Shown here: positions 1-8,793 of the stretch, in pieces
Numbering within the stretch: position 1 is the stretch's first letter
Layout: every line of letters starts with the position of its first letter
From: Candidatus Methanocorpusculum faecipullorum
Lineage (GTDB): Archaea > Halobacteriota > Methanomicrobia > Methanomicrobiales > Methanocorpusculaceae
Assembly (NCBI GenBank): GCA_018883755.1
Contig: JAHLFR010000032.1
Location: 1 to 34,529, forward strand
Direction: 5' to 3'
Length of the DNA: 34,529 nt
Notes under the pieces: model-generated
The model's input: the letters and a program-made list of their open reading frames with translations, nothing else
What the model was told of the DNA's origin: nothing
Database searches by the model: none
Made by a program: the position numbers and the translations under genes

Positions 1-213
1 TTCGGGTTCGAGATGATGTTGGCAACGATCTTTTCGATACCGAGGTTTTCCGTCTTACAGGATCCTGCGAGGGCAGCTCCTGCGGCACAGATTGCCGTCT
101 CGTCAAGGTGGGAACCCATGGTGATAACAGCAACAGGGCTGTTGGCGTCACCGGTGTGGTAGTCACCCTGGATGATTGGCCATCCGCTTGCTGGTGATTT
201 CTTATCTGCCATG
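1..213 (-). CDS. mtrA: Tetrahydromethanopterin S-methyltransferase subunit A (partial, N-terminal 71 residues)
   Basis: This is the beginning of MtrA, the corrinoid-carrying subunit of the Mtr complex, which accepts the methyl group from methyl-H4MPT and passes it to coenzyme M on the cytoplasmic side of the membrane. The visible N-terminus reads [18 protein letters not shown] and continues with a [13 protein letters not shown] stretch, both typical of the family. The gene is cut by the window edge, so the corrinoid-binding histidine and the C-terminal membrane anchor cannot be checked. It starts 4 bases after the mtrB stop and is the last visible gene of mtrEDCBA; mtrF, G and H would be expected beyond the edge. 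Confidence 0.95.
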
Positions 214-217
214 TAGC

Positions 218-508
218 TCACATCCCAAGTAATGCAAATGCAATCAAGCTGGCAATGAACAGTCCGACAGCAAGACCATACCAGAGCGAGGTAACGGAAC
301 CTGCATAAAGCAGGGTCTTCTCACGTCCGGGGTAGCTGTTGAGGAAGTTTCCTTCTCCGGAGAGCATTCCAACAAGATCATCTGCAATCTTTTCAAGTTC
401 AGCAACCTGATCAATGACCGGCTGGTAGGATACACCGGCGGTCGTGACAATGCCTGCAATAGGGTCAGCTACGAGGCCAAACTCAGGTAATACTAATACA
501 TATCCCAT
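218..508 (-). CDS. mtrB: Tetrahydromethanopterin S-methyltransferase subunit B
   Basis: This 96-residue protein is the small MtrB subunit of the sodium-pumping methyltransferase. The middle contains the [18 protein letters not shown] segment characteristic of MtrB, and the last 25 or so residues form one hydrophobic membrane helix ([18 protein letters not shown]). Length matches the family (about 100). It lies between mtrC and mtrA in the canonical order with gaps of about 20 and 4 bases, so it is certainly co-transcribed. A GGAGG-like ribosome binding site lies just upstream of the ATG. Confidence 0.95.
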   Translation of the reverse strand: MGYVLVLPEFGLVADPIAGIVTTAGVSYQPVIDQVAELEKIADDLVGMLSGEGNFLNSYPGREKTLLYAGSVTSLWYGLAVGLFIASLIAFALLGM

Positions 509-528
509 TTTTGATTCCTCCGATTAGC

Positions 529-1386
529 TTATTCCTCCGCATCGCTGAACGGCTTTGCATTGAGCCATGCTGCTGCATCGCGCTTGGATAAGGCGAAGTA
601 TTTCTTGTAGGACCAGTACCATCCGATGAGTGCAATGATCAGAGAGATCCATGCTGCAACCATGCTAACGAATGCAAAGGAAATGACTGCCATAACAATC
701 ATGGAAAGGAATCCACACTCAATGGTGAGCATGTTGGTTCTGTCCTGTTTCTCTCCCGGACCAAGGCAGGCATTGAACGGGTGCTGGAGTGCAATTGCAC
801 CAAGCATGAAGGAAACTGCAATGATACCTGCACCGATGTAGGATGCATCATACATGTTTACTGTAATGCCAAGGATATCGAGAGTGAAAGAGGTGATTTG
901 TGTAAAGGTAATGTGGCCGGTTGCAACGATCGTCAGACCCATCAGTGCAAGACTGCCAACAGCGGCAAGTTCTGCGATACTGCGGGTCATGACCGGGATC
1001 TTCATGTTCAGGACAGAGTTTGAGATCCATCCGAGAATGAGACCAACAATCAGTGCAATGATTAATCCTGCAATTGGGACAAGGAACGGGCTAATTACAG
1101 CCAGTTTTGCGGCAAACAGCATGGCAATTACACCAGATCCGAATGCAAGCATACCTGCGGACGGAACACCAGTTCCGATACCATAGCTGCAAAGCCGCTT
1201 AATTGTGCTGTTACCCCAGATCAGGGCACCGACAGCTGCAATACCACCGAAGAATGCAAGGTAGTCATAACCTGCATAGGATCCGGCAACAGCGATGTAA
1301 AGGGAAACCAGTGCAAGGACAAGGCCCATAGCCATGACCTTTTCATGTGGAATGCCATCGTGGGATGCTTCAACTTTTACTGACAT
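529..1386 (-). CDS. mtrC: Tetrahydromethanopterin S-methyltransferase subunit C
   Basis: This 285-residue polytopic membrane protein is MtrC, part of the membrane sector that couples methyl transfer to Na+ export. It begins MSVKVEASHDGIPHEKVMAM, like other MtrC proteins, and has about seven or eight strongly hydrophobic segments. It is slightly longer than the roughly 267 residues of the Methanothermobacter protein. The gene sits between mtrD and mtrB with a gap of only 10 bases to mtrD. Family identification rests on position in the operon, hydrophobic profile and N-terminus. Confidence 0.94.
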   Translation of the reverse strand: MSVKVEASHDGIPHEKVMAMGLVLALVSLYIAVAGSYAGYDYLAFFGGIAAVGALIWGNSTIKRLCSYGIGTGVPSAGMLAFGSGVIAMLFAAKLAVISPFLVPIAGLIIALIVGLILGWISNSVLNMKIPVMTRSIAELAAVGSLALMGLTIVATGHITFTQITSFTLDILGITVNMYDASYIGAGIIAVSFMLGAIALQHPFNACLGPGEKQDRTNMLTIECGFLSMIVMAVISFAFVSMVAAWISLIIALIGWYWSYKKYFALSKRDAAAWLNAKPFSDAEE

Positions 1387-1396
1387 TTTTTACACC

Positions 1397-2257
1397 TCAG
1401 AGAATTGCCACCGCCAGCAGTGCAACAAGACCGCAAATACCGCTTGCGCAGATTGCTGCAATGATTGCACGGGGGAAACGCTTGAACTTCGGGTCGTGCG
1501 GACCTTCAATAGTACCAGTAATGTTGTATGCAGAAAGTACTGCAATGACAAGGAACATACCGATTGCAAAGATACCAGCAAGTCCAACTGCAAGTGCAGA
1601 TGCACCTTCACCAACGATGTTTAATGCCGGGAAGCTTGCAGTGTAGAAGTCGAGAAGTTCAATGTAGATGAGTGTTCCGCCAAGACCACCGAACAGACCA
1701 CCGACAACACCGCCAACATAGGAGATAAACGGAAGTCCGTGACCTTCGGTTCCCTGGGATTTGTACTCAGCCTGAGAGTCACCGGTGATTGGGTCTTTTT
1801 CGACTTTACCGGATGCTGCGGGAATACCCATGCCGTAGACATAGGAGATGTTCACCATGAGACAGGTGATTGCCATCATTAATCCGCCGCCGATTGCGCC
1901 ACCGGCGAGAGCGACTCCAAAGCCTAAACTTGCTGCCCATGCTCCTCCGAACAGTCCTGCGAGACCTGCACCGGTCGCAAGCATTGCGACACCGGTTGCG
2001 ATACCCGGCGACTGTCCCATTGCTGCCGGCGCACCGCCGACCGGGACGAAGTGGACACCAAATGCAATCAGGGCTGCACCGACAATAATGCCGACAAGCG
2101 TAGTAACCGGGAGCATTGCGCCACCGGAAAGAATACCGGAGCTACCAAGGAAGTAGGCTGCACCAATAAAGATGATTGCAAGGATGATTGCGATAACGGA
2201 TGCAACTGGCTGGAATGCTCCGGCGTTGCCCGCTGGTTTTGCTGCAATTGCGCTCAT
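1397..2257 (-). CDS. mtrD: Tetrahydromethanopterin S-methyltransferase subunit D
   Basis: This 286-residue membrane protein is MtrD, a core subunit of the Mtr membrane sector. The start chosen is the ATG giving MSAIAAKPAG, because a GGAGG ribosome binding site lies directly upstream; a longer reading from 2302 would run into the mtrE coding region. The protein is rich in Gly and Ala with several membrane spans and includes a loop KVEKDPITGDSQAEYKSQGT around residues 160-185. It is about 50 residues longer than the Methanothermobacter subunit. It starts 2 bases after the mtrE stop, indicating translational coupling. Confidence 0.94.
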   Translation of the reverse strand: MSAIAAKPAGNAGAFQPVASVIAIILAIIFIGAAYFLGSSGILSGGAMLPVTTLVGIIVGAALIAFGVHFVPVGGAPAAMGQSPGIATGVAMLATGAGLAGLFGGAWAASLGFGVALAGGAIGGGLMMAITCLMVNISYVYGMGIPAASGKVEKDPITGDSQAEYKSQGTEGHGLPFISYVGGVVGGLFGGLGGTLIYIELLDFYTASFPALNIVGEGASALAVGLAGIFAIGMFLVIAVLSAYNITGTIEGPHDPKFKRFPRAIIAAICASGICGLVALLAVAIL

Positions 2258-2259
2258 AA

Positions 2260-3147
2260 TTAGGCCTCCGCAGTGTAGGGTCCGTAGTTCTTGCGTGCCC
2301 ACTTCTCAACATAACGGTCAAGGATCGCGAAGAGAAGGATGATAACAACACCAACAACAACTGCTCCCCATCCATTCCAGGTGTGCTCAAAGAGGACGGT
2401 ACGCCACAGTTCAAAGAACACGATCAGACCGAAACAGAGACCAGATGCTGGTCCACCAAGTTTTGCGGTGAAGAAACCGTTGTCGATCGAACTTCTCTGA
2501 CCAGCCTCTGCATAACGGACAATGTTACCGGATGCAGAAATCGGGACACCAGCACCAAACTTCTGGTTCTGGTACTGACGCTCCTTACCATAGTACGGGT
2601 TTCCGGTTGCGGAACCTGCTGCACCAAGAGCAAGACCCCATACAATACCAAGAAGTGGAAGTGAGAACGGGTGGTTGAGTACAGTTGCCATCAGGTAACA
2701 TGCGGTTACCGTGGTGAAGATTGCAACAAATGCATGACCCATGGTTACAGTCGTTACTGACTTTAACACATCAATAAAGACCGGCTGTCCGAACTTGGAG
2801 AGACTTGCAGTTCTTCCAAGGTATGCAGTGGTAGCATAGATACCCTGCACAAAGGTTGCGAGAACTGTACCAAAGATGATTGCCAGTACTGCGTTGACAT
2901 GCAACATCATGAATGCCCATGCAATACCGCAAGCAAGGGTTACCCACAGGGTATATGCTGGGGGCTCACCGGATACTGCTTTGTTGTAGATACGGTGAGT
3001 ATAGCCCATCTGAGGTGCGAGCTGGACCTGAGAGTTCGGGTCACCCTGTGATCCGATGTTGGACTCAGTATCCTCGGCTGCACCTGCAACCGCTGCGAGA
3101 GCTCCCGCAAGGGCAGTTACTCCAATGCCGATAATAATTTCTTGCAT
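2260..3147 (-). CDS. mtrE: Tetrahydromethanopterin S-methyltransferase subunit E
   Basis: This is MtrE, 295 residues, the first gene of the mtr operon and an integral membrane subunit of the Na+-pumping methyltransferase. The segment NSQVQLAPQMGYTHRIYNKA near residues 40-57 followed by SGEPPAY is a family signature, and RYAEAGQRSSIDNGFF near residue 215 matches the conserved NIVRYGE region. About six membrane helices are evident. The start is the ATG at 3147 preceded by GGGAG; a longer frame from 3213 would start inside the hairpin-rich leader and has no family support. Expression is probably set by the unusual leader upstream. Confidence 0.95.
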   Translation of the reverse strand: MQEIIIGIGVTALAGALAAVAGAAEDTESNIGSQGDPNSQVQLAPQMGYTHRIYNKAVSGEPPAYTLWVTLACGIAWAFMMLHVNAVLAIIFGTVLATFVQGIYATTAYLGRTASLSKFGQPVFIDVLKSVTTVTMGHAFVAIFTTVTACYLMATVLNHPFSLPLLGIVWGLALGAAGSATGNPYYGKERQYQNQKFGAGVPISASGNIVRYAEAGQRSSIDNGFFTAKLGGPASGLCFGLIVFFELWRTVLFEHTWNGWGAVVVGVVIILLFAILDRYVEKWARKNYGPYTAEA

Positions 3148-3475
3148 GTAAGATTCTCCCTTGAGTTTGCGTGCACGAGTTTTACAACTCGTACTGCACC
3201 TGATCACCTTCACGGTGTCAGGGCTAACGTTTCCTTATCGGAAACGAAAGTATTGTTCCAGTGAAAGCCACCCAAATAGGGCCGCCACAGACTGAAACGA
3301 AGGATGCGTCTCAAGTAGCTGCACGATTTAATGTCGTGCAGACGTCTCGGGAGTCGTAATGACTCATGGATAATTCACAGTCATTCACACGTGAAATGAC
3401 GTGAACGTTCGAATAACGTTACCACTCTAAAGAATGGAGTACAAAGTGTGGACAGTAAATTGTTTGCAGGGAGTG
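3148..3475 (-). promoter_or_regulatory. Hairpin-dense leader of the mtr operon
   Basis: No gene is seen here. The stretch carries a chain of short inverted repeats that would fold as consecutive stem-loops in the mtr transcript. Clear ones are 3171-3199 (5+6 bp, GUAA tetraloop on the minus strand), 3199-3222 (5+4 bp with one bulged base), 3228-3246 (7 bp), 3255-3298 (8 positions, one mismatch), 3319-3341 (8 bp), 3351-3365 (5 bp), 3388-3403 (5 bp), 3404-3420 (6 bp) and 3424-3440 (4 bp). The chain ends about 10 bases before the mtrE ribosome binding site. Transcription as a leader is inferred from orientation. Confidence 0.6.
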
Positions 3476-3491
3476 GTATATTAATGTATAC
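3476..3491 (-). promoter_or_regulatory. Candidate mtr promoter element (palindromic TATA-like site)
   Basis: The sequence GTATA-6 nt-TATAC is a perfect inverted repeat in an AT-rich stretch and would serve as a TATA-like element on the minus strand, placing a transcript start near 3450, exactly where the hairpin chain begins. Other AT-rich candidates lie upstream near 3608-3622, 3645-3652 and 3708-3718, so the assignment is tentative. The symmetry could equally reflect a regulator site. Confidence 0.35.
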
Positions 3492-3775
3492 GAAAAATCG
3501 TCGAAGAGGTGTTCTTTGATCGATGATTTTATCCGAATTTTCAACCGATTACACTAAATTATTTGAGTTATCAATAAACCCCTTTCCAAACACAAGTAAA
3601 TTTTACCACACATAAATATTATTTTGTTAAAAATACATCTATAAGACCTTTGTTGTCAGATAAAAATCAATTTCTGTTGGACAATCTGGCCAGAAAAAGG
3701 ATGATTCTTTATATAGCTAACTACCCTCCGCTGAAAAAGAACAAACATTCGCGCGGTTAGAATAACGACAGATGT
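3492..3775. other. AT-rich intergenic region between mcrA and the mtr promoter
   Basis: No credible gene is present. The region is very AT-rich and holds several TATA-like strings, including a perfect TTTATATA at 3708-3715 reading on the plus strand. The mcr transcript probably ends at its upper edge and the mtr transcript probably starts at or near its lower edge. Confidence 0.5.
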
Positions 3776-3787
3776 AAAAAAAGAAAA
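3776..3787 (-). terminator. Poly-T terminator after mcrA
   Basis: On the minus strand a run of T broken by a single C (TTTTCTTTTTTT) begins about 24 bases after the mcrA stop. Archaeal transcription commonly ends at such T tracts without a strong hairpin. It separates the mcr and mtr transcripts. Confidence 0.55.
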
Positions 3788-3810
3788 TGGGCTTATCACC
3801 CTGGACAGAT

Positions 3811-5517
3811 TTACTGTGCCGGGATGATAAGTGAGCGTTCGCCTGCTGGCATGAACTCGCGGATAGCTCCCTTTGCGAACTCCTTTCTCGGGTTTGCAAA
3901 GTCGAACTTGAGTGCGGGGTCTGCGAAGCAGATCTTGATAAGCGGGGACAGTGCCCATGCGTCACCACGACCAATGTGAGCAGATGCAACGATTGCTGCG
4001 TACTCACCCTGGTGACCGACGTTCATTGCGTAGTTCGGGTAGTTCGGTCCACGGAACTCACCAATACAACCCTCATCAGGTCTGATGGAGAGCGAGTTTG
4101 CGGAACCGCACTGGTCCTGCAGGTCGTAGCCGAAGAATCCAAGTCTGGACCATCCATCTTTGTGCATAAGCATGGAGAGGTACCAGGCGTTGAGACCAGC
4201 GTTGGAGTTACCGGTTGCGATGGAGGTGGTAGTACCACATGCTGCTGCAAGAACTGCTGCACGCTGGGAACCGCCGAAGTGGTCTTCCATCATAGTCGGG
4301 AACTGCTCGTACTGCTCCATACCATAGAGGTTGACTTCAGTACCGATGTCGTTGACAACTTCCTGGGTCGGCTTGACTTTGTCGTTCGGGTTCGGGTTGG
4401 TAACATCGACCTTGTATTTGTCGTGGATGTAGTCCATACCGTGGTAGACAAAGTCATCAAGGACGTTATCGGTGTATGCTGCGGTTGCATACTGGGTAAA
4501 TCCGACACCACCAGACATGTAGGAACCAAGCCAGATCTGGTCGAACAGAACTGCTCCTGCACCGACAACTTCAAGGGTTGCCTTTGCCGGGTCGTTCGGG
4601 TTGACACGGTCTGCCTGAATCATATCGGCAAAGTTGCCGAAGAGAATTCCTCCTGGCTCATTCGGACCACGTGCACGGCGTGCCGGCAGGTGGGATGCCA
4701 TGTTGATGACACCAGCGTGCTTTGCTGCGAAGGACAGGTCAGCGACTGCTGCTTCACCAGCGCACATGCGGTATGCTGCAATGAAGGACATACCGATCTG
4801 CATTGCAGACCAGCGGGAGGTCGTTCCACCATCACAGGTACGGCCAACGATGGTCGGCATGTGGACACACTGCCACAGGGACTTGCCAACAGCTGCCTGG
4901 AGGGCCTCTGCCTGCTTCTTGGGGAAGAGCTTCTCAATGTCGATGACGTACTGGGACTCGATAGAGTCTGCGAGTTCCTGGTCACCAGTAAAGACACGGA
5001 CGTAACAGTCGTCGGTTAAAGCCGGGTGGGTCTCAACCATGTGTTCCTGAACGACTGCTCCTCCGGGCATTGCATGGTTGACAATGTGGAGATACTCAGA
5101 AATGGTTTCCGGGGTAACTTCCTTGCCAAGACGCTTCTGCAGGGTGGAGTGGGCCATGTCCATGGACACGATTACAGTTCTGCGGATATCATCCCAGAAC
5201 TGCTGCATTGCTGCATTGTTAACGAAGTGCAGATCATCACCCTCAACGAAGGTTCCGGTTCCGGAGACTTCGTAGGTCATGAGCTGACGCTGACCCATCG
5301 GGACACCTGCAAGGTGGCAGTGGTCTGGGTCGTACATGGAGATTCCTCTCTTTGCAACGATTGCCTCGTTCTCTTTGAGGAATTCGGTCTTACGTGCAGA
5401 CTGGTGAATACCGTTGAACTTGTAGAATTCAGTGGTGGTGGACTCAACATCCTGCTTGGGGAACTTCTGCTTGAGTGCTTCAAGGAAAAGTTTCTGGGTC
5501 TTTTCTACTTTTGCCAT
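3811..5517 (-). CDS. mcrA: Methyl-coenzyme M reductase alpha subunit
   Basis: McrA is the large catalytic subunit of MCR, which converts methyl-CoM and CoB to methane and the heterodisulfide using nickel cofactor F430. At 568 residues it is full length. Key sites are visible: Gln157 in AVVQEHM (axial F430 nickel ligand), His267 in AAKHAG and Arg281 or Arg283 in [12 protein letters not shown] (modified residues in known MCRs), Tyr343 in [12 protein letters not shown] (substrate pocket), Gln418 in FGGSQRA, and Gly463, Asp468 and Cys470 in [11 protein letters not shown], the thioglycine region. It is the last gene of mcrBDCGA, 5 bases after mcrG. FFGY rather than FYGY before the thioglycine is not a defect. 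Confidence 0.99.
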   Translation of the reverse strand: MAKVEKTQKLFLEALKQKFPKQDVESTTTEFYKFNGIHQSARKTEFLKENEAIVAKRGISMYDPDHCHLAGVPMGQRQLMTYEVSGTGTFVEGDDLHFVNNAAMQQFWDDIRRTVIVSMDMAHSTLQKRLGKEVTPETISEYLHIVNHAMPGGAVVQEHMVETHPALTDDCYVRVFTGDQELADSIESQYVIDIEKLFPKKQAEALQAAVGKSLWQCVHMPTIVGRTCDGGTTSRWSAMQIGMSFIAAYRMCAGEAAVADLSFAAKHAGVINMASHLPARRARGPNEPGGILFGNFADMIQADRVNPNDPAKATLEVVGAGAVLFDQIWLGSYMSGGVGFTQYATAAYTDNVLDDFVYHGMDYIHDKYKVDVTNPNPNDKVKPTQEVVNDIGTEVNLYGMEQYEQFPTMMEDHFGGSQRAAVLAAACGTTTSIATGNSNAGLNAWYLSMLMHKDGWSRLGFFGYDLQDQCGSANSLSIRPDEGCIGEFRGPNYPNYAMNVGHQGEYAAIVASAHIGRGDAWALSPLIKICFADPALKFDFANPRKEFAKGAIREFMPAGERSLIIPAQ

Positions 5518-5522
5518 TGTAT

Positions 5523-6287
5523 TCAGGCCTCCTTGGGCATAAATCCGTACTTGGTACGAAGTGCGTGGATACGCTGGACGTACTTCACATACTCCTCATC
5601 ACTGCGGAATGCAGTTCCGACAAGGGAGTGGAACATGGTGGTGTTGTCCTTGAGCCAGGCTGCATCCATCGGTTTACCAACTGCAACCTTACGATCGAGT
5701 GGGTTTCCGACCTGGTCTTTCACGTACTTGACAATACCATCAGTGTCAAGGATACAGCGCTGCACTGCATCGAACATCATGCCGTTCTCTGCAAGACGCA
5801 GGGAGTGACCGTGCACAGTTGCACCGCGAATACCACAGGTAGCTGGGTCAAAGAGGTTGGTCTCGACAAGCTCACGTGCGTATCCCTCAAGGTCACGCTC
5901 ACGGCACTCGATGATCTGACGACCGGACAGAGTTCCTGGGTCAATGCCGCGGAAGCGGTACATCTCAAGGTAGGTTCTCTGGTACGGCTGACAGGGTGCG
6001 TTCAGCATTGAGTCTGCGAACTGGATGTAACGGACACGGTCACCAGCTTTTGCTCCCTCAGTCGGTTTGACAATCTTTCTGATTGGGCAGTCGGGTTCTC
6101 CCTGCTCTGCAAGTGGCGGGTGTGCGGACGGGTATGCCTGTCCTGGTGCACGGTGTCCCATAATAAGGATGAGGTCCTCATCGGTGACGCTGCGAATCTT
6201 TTCGAGCTTCACGTTCGGGTTCATCTGGTTGCGGCGGTTTTCTGCAACCTTGGACGTTCCCGGTCCATACTGTGGTGTATATGCCAT
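5523..6287 (-). CDS. mcrG: Methyl-coenzyme M reductase gamma subunit
   Basis: McrG, 254 residues, is the small structural subunit of the (alpha beta gamma)2 MCR hexamer and contributes to the F430 pocket. It starts [19 protein letters not shown] and contains [20 protein letters not shown] (about residues 40-60), both hallmark McrG segments, plus [17 protein letters not shown] near residue 150. Length agrees with the family (about 250). It lies 12 bases after mcrC and 5 before mcrA. Confidence 0.98.
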   Translation of the reverse strand: MAYTPQYGPGTSKVAENRRNQMNPNVKLEKIRSVTDEDLILIMGHRAPGQAYPSAHPPLAEQGEPDCPIRKIVKPTEGAKAGDRVRYIQFADSMLNAPCQPYQRTYLEMYRFRGIDPGTLSGRQIIECRERDLEGYARELVETNLFDPATCGIRGATVHGHSLRLAENGMMFDAVQRCILDTDGIVKYVKDQVGNPLDRKVAVGKPMDAAWLKDNTTMFHSLVGTAFRSDEEYVKYVQRIHALRTKYGFMPKEA

Positions 6288-6299
6288 AGTTTGTTCACC

Positions 6300-6971
6300 T
6301 TAGTGTGTAATTCCTGATACAGGAGATTCATGAGTTTCATGTAATCCCATTTCAGGATTTTTGATTATTCGTAGTACTTCATGAATGACATCAGCCATCG
6401 CAACACGGCTAGGAGTCTGACCTCGGGTGATTCCGGTGACAATCCCCATGACTGTTCCTTTCGTTCTGATTTTATCAGGTTTTGGCATGACGTATGCGGT
6501 TTTGACGCCTTCCCGTGCGAAATCCTCAAAATCAACTGGTGCCTGACAGACAACAACAGCGTTGACGCTGCATTCCTGCAGGATCTTCCGGGATTTGTGG
6601 ATTACGTGGGATCGGATGTTTCCGTGGTGAAGAACGGCAACTTTATGACGTTCTATCTGTTCAATTTCGCGATCTAATATGCCAAAGTTGGAACCGAGTG
6701 CAACACCACCGATTTCTGCGTCCGGCGGAACTCCGCTGCCTGCGTTCAGCACCAAGGTACTTACGCTGTATTCGATCCCCTGCTGCCGCAGTGCCGACGT
6801 GATATCGCAGACAGGTTTTGTTATATGCCTTCTGCCGGGTGACATACCGACGATGATGACATCAGGATTTTTACATTCAGAGATGGTTCCCCTCTGAGCA
6901 AGAGAGCCTCCCTTACCCATACCCATACTCTGTCTGCAGTCGACCAGTTGTGTTACACGTCCAAGAGGCAT
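6300..6971 (-). CDS. mcrC: MCR operon protein C (MCR activation component)
   Basis: McrC is not part of the MCR hexamer; family work links it to the ATP-dependent system that reduces and activates the nickel of F430. This 223-residue version has the family features QSMGMGKGGSLAQRGT (about 14-29), VIIVGMSPGRRHITKPVCDIT (about 39-58), LNAGSGVPPDA and GSNFGILDREIEQI, and a C-terminal GIVTGITRGQTPSRVAMADVI. The start codon overlaps the mcrD stop by one base, so the two are translationally coupled. The role is known from the family, not from this sequence. Confidence 0.95.
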   Translation of the reverse strand: MPLGRVTQLVDCRQSMGMGKGGSLAQRGTISECKNPDVIIVGMSPGRRHITKPVCDITSALRQQGIEYSVSTLVLNAGSGVPPDAEIGGVALGSNFGILDREIEQIERHKVAVLHHGNIRSHVIHKSRKILQECSVNAVVVCQAPVDFEDFAREGVKTAYVMPKPDKIRTKGTVMGIVTGITRGQTPSRVAMADVIHEVLRIIKNPEMGLHETHESPVSGITH

Positions 6972-7444
6972 TATCTGTTCCCCTGAAGGATGATCGGGCG
7001 TTGTTTGCTCTTTGGATCGGTCATACCGAGTATACGAACATCATCGACGATCCCATATTTTGCATAATCGGTCGTCGTCATATTAGAACGCATATAGATA
7101 CCCTCGGTAATCCCATACGGGAACTTATCGGCAAAGACCTCATCACATGCTGCTTTGATATCAGGAATCAGAGACGAGTCTTCCAGTTCAAGGAGAATTG
7201 TTCCCACCTGAACACCGAGCAGATACTCTTCTCCGCATACTTGGATGGTTCTGCGGTACGTGGTCGGGTTAGCAGTACCGCGAGCCGGACCATATGGTAC
7301 GGTTGCGGGAATACTCGGACCGTTTAAGACTAAACGGCGGATACCTCCCACGCGGAAGAGCCGGTCAAGAAGAATCTCGACGGTCTCGGGATTCAGAAAT
7401 CGCATTGGGACGATTCTCAGCTGTGGATATGTTGGTTCTGTCAT
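6971..7444 (-). CDS. mcrD: MCR operon protein D (MCR assembly factor)
   Basis: McrD is a 157-residue accessory protein thought to bind MCR during assembly or cofactor loading. The N-terminal half carries a ferredoxin-like fold pattern (PQLRIVPMRFLNPETVEILLDR), followed by GIRRLVLNGPSIPATVPYGP, a typical McrD segment, and then VQVGTILLELED. It sits between mcrB (41-base gap) and mcrC (1-base overlap), the standard position in mcrBDCGA. Confidence 0.94.
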   Translation of the reverse strand: MTEPTYPQLRIVPMRFLNPETVEILLDRLFRVGGIRRLVLNGPSIPATVPYGPARGTANPTTYRRTIQVCGEEYLLGVQVGTILLELEDSSLIPDIKAACDEVFADKFPYGITEGIYMRSNMTTTDYAKYGIVDDVRILGMTDPKSKQRPIILQGNR

Positions 7445-7485
7445 TCTTTTGACCTATCCGTCGTGACGGAAATTGTTACAGAGGC

Positions 7486-8793
7486 TTAGACTGCCTTTGC
7501 AATTGCCTGGATTGGGCGAGCGAACTCTTCGATCTGACCGAAGGTATCACCGTAGATTTTTGCGGTTCCCTCCGGGGAGAACATCTGAGTACCTGCATCA
7601 AGTGCACATGCTGCAACGATACAGGGCATACCGTTTCCTGCTGCGTGACGGGTTACGACGTGGTTGCCGTTGAAGATACCCGGTCCGCCTCCACCATAGA
7701 TAGAGTGGCTGAAGAAGGAGAAACCGACTGCAACACCCATCGTTCTTCCGAAGTCTGCACCCGGAAGTCCGGTCTCGTGCTCAAGAAGGTCGTTGAAGTA
7801 CAGGAGAGTGGAAGAAACTGCCTGTGCGAAACGTCCAGCACCACAGTTGACCATGGTTGCTGCGAGGGTTCCTGCGGATGCGTATGCGTTCCACATCATC
7901 GGGTCCTTGGTCTCGTACGGCTTGAAAGTTGCACTGCCTGCACCCTGGACAATGACTTTGTCCTCAATTGCACGCTCAACGAGAGACTGGACAACAGTAC
8001 CGACGGTTCCGGTCTGGCCGTTTGCCTTAACAAGGTCGTAGACGATGTTGTTTGCGTTCAGACCCTGGTAGGCGTAGAGCAGAAGCTGTGCACGCTCGAA
8101 CGGACCGATTGCGTTACCCATCTCAAACTGACCTGCCTGCTCGAAGGTTGCGGCGAGTGCTGCACCCTGCATTGCGTTGCGGTGGGTCATCATTACAGAC
8201 TGGTTTGCCGGAATGTTACGAAGTGCATATCCGAGAGACTCGTTGTTCTGCGGGATGGACATGATCATGGAACATGCTCCACCTGCCATATCCATGGTAA
8301 CCGGGTAGGAACCAAAGACTGCTGCCTTGACAGTGTTTGCGTTGAACATGTCAACGTTGAACTGCTCAACAACTGCGTAGGTGGTTGCTGCTGCAACAGA
8401 GGTAAGTGCTGCATCGTAGGTTGCTGCACTTGCAATACGTGCAGACGGAACCTTGACTAAGAGGAGTTTTCCACCATTGAAGCGCTTGATCTCTGCCTGG
8501 TTGTCTGCATCAACAGAAACGTACTCTTTGATCTTTGCTTCGATTGCATCAATGTTGCCGACAATGTCAAGGTCGAGTTCGCGGCCGAGGATCTGCTGGT
8601 GTTTGCCGATCTTTCCGGTCTTGAGTCCTTCCTGCACACCGCCGATGTTGACTGCGACGGTTCTCTTGGTGTCGTCGATGATCTTCTTAACAGCCGGGTT
8701 GACCAGCGGGCTAATCTTCTCGAGTGCTACGTTGCTCTTGAGGAGCTTGCCGTTGTCGTCATAAAGATCAATGACATCCTGGTATTTTGCCAT
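7486..8793 (-). CDS. mcrB: Methyl-coenzyme M reductase beta subunit
   Basis: McrB, 435 residues, is the beta subunit of MCR and lines the substrate channel where CoB enters. The signature GFSFFSHSIYGGGGPGIF spans about residues 357-374; Phe361 and Tyr366 match the conserved aromatic residues next to the active site. NGNHVVTRHAAGNGMP follows. It opens the operon; the ATG at 8793 is followed by AKYQDVIDLYDD as in other McrB proteins. A 200-base leader with a strong hairpin lies upstream, ahead of a good TATA box. Confidence 0.98.
   Translation of the reverse strand: MAKYQDVIDLYDDNGKLLKSNVALEKISPLVNPAVKKIIDDTKRTVAVNIGGVQEGLKTGKIGKHQQILGRELDLDIVGNIDAIEAKIKEYVSVDADNQAEIKRFNGGKLLLVKVPSARIASAATYDAALTSVAAATTYAVVEQFNVDMFNANTVKAAVFGSYPVTMDMAGGACSMIMSIPQNNESLGYALRNIPANQSVMMTHRNAMQGAALAATFEQAGQFEMGNAIGPFERAQLLLYAYQGLNANNIVYDLVKANGQTGTVGTVVQSLVERAIEDKVIVQGAGSATFKPYETKDPMMWNAYASAGTLAATMVNCGAGRFAQAVSSTLLYFNDLLEHETGLPGADFGRTMGVAVGFSFFSHSIYGGGGPGIFNGNHVVTRHAAGNGMPCIVAACALDAGTQMFSPEGTAKIYGDTFGQIEEFARPIQAIAKAV

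Noticed and set aside
3404-3420. GTTCGAAT, reminiscent of a tRNA T-loop
   Set aside because: No acceptor, D or anticodon arms surround it; it belongs to the AACGTT hairpin.
3148-3475. RNase P RNA or SRP RNA in the hairpin-rich leaders (also considered for 30161-30736)
   Set aside because: None of the conserved cores I know for these RNAs could be found on either strand.
4110-4150. FFGY in place of FYGY ahead of the McrA thioglycine
   Set aside because: The glycine, aspartate and cysteine of the motif are intact and Phe at this place occurs in other Methanomicrobiales, so it is ordinary variation.
3976-5019. Plus-strand open frame of 347 codons antisense to mcrA
   Set aside because: It is the mirror of mcrA codon bias, very Cys/Val-rich without domain pattern, as are similar antisense frames opposite mcrB, mcrG, rps3 and rpl2.
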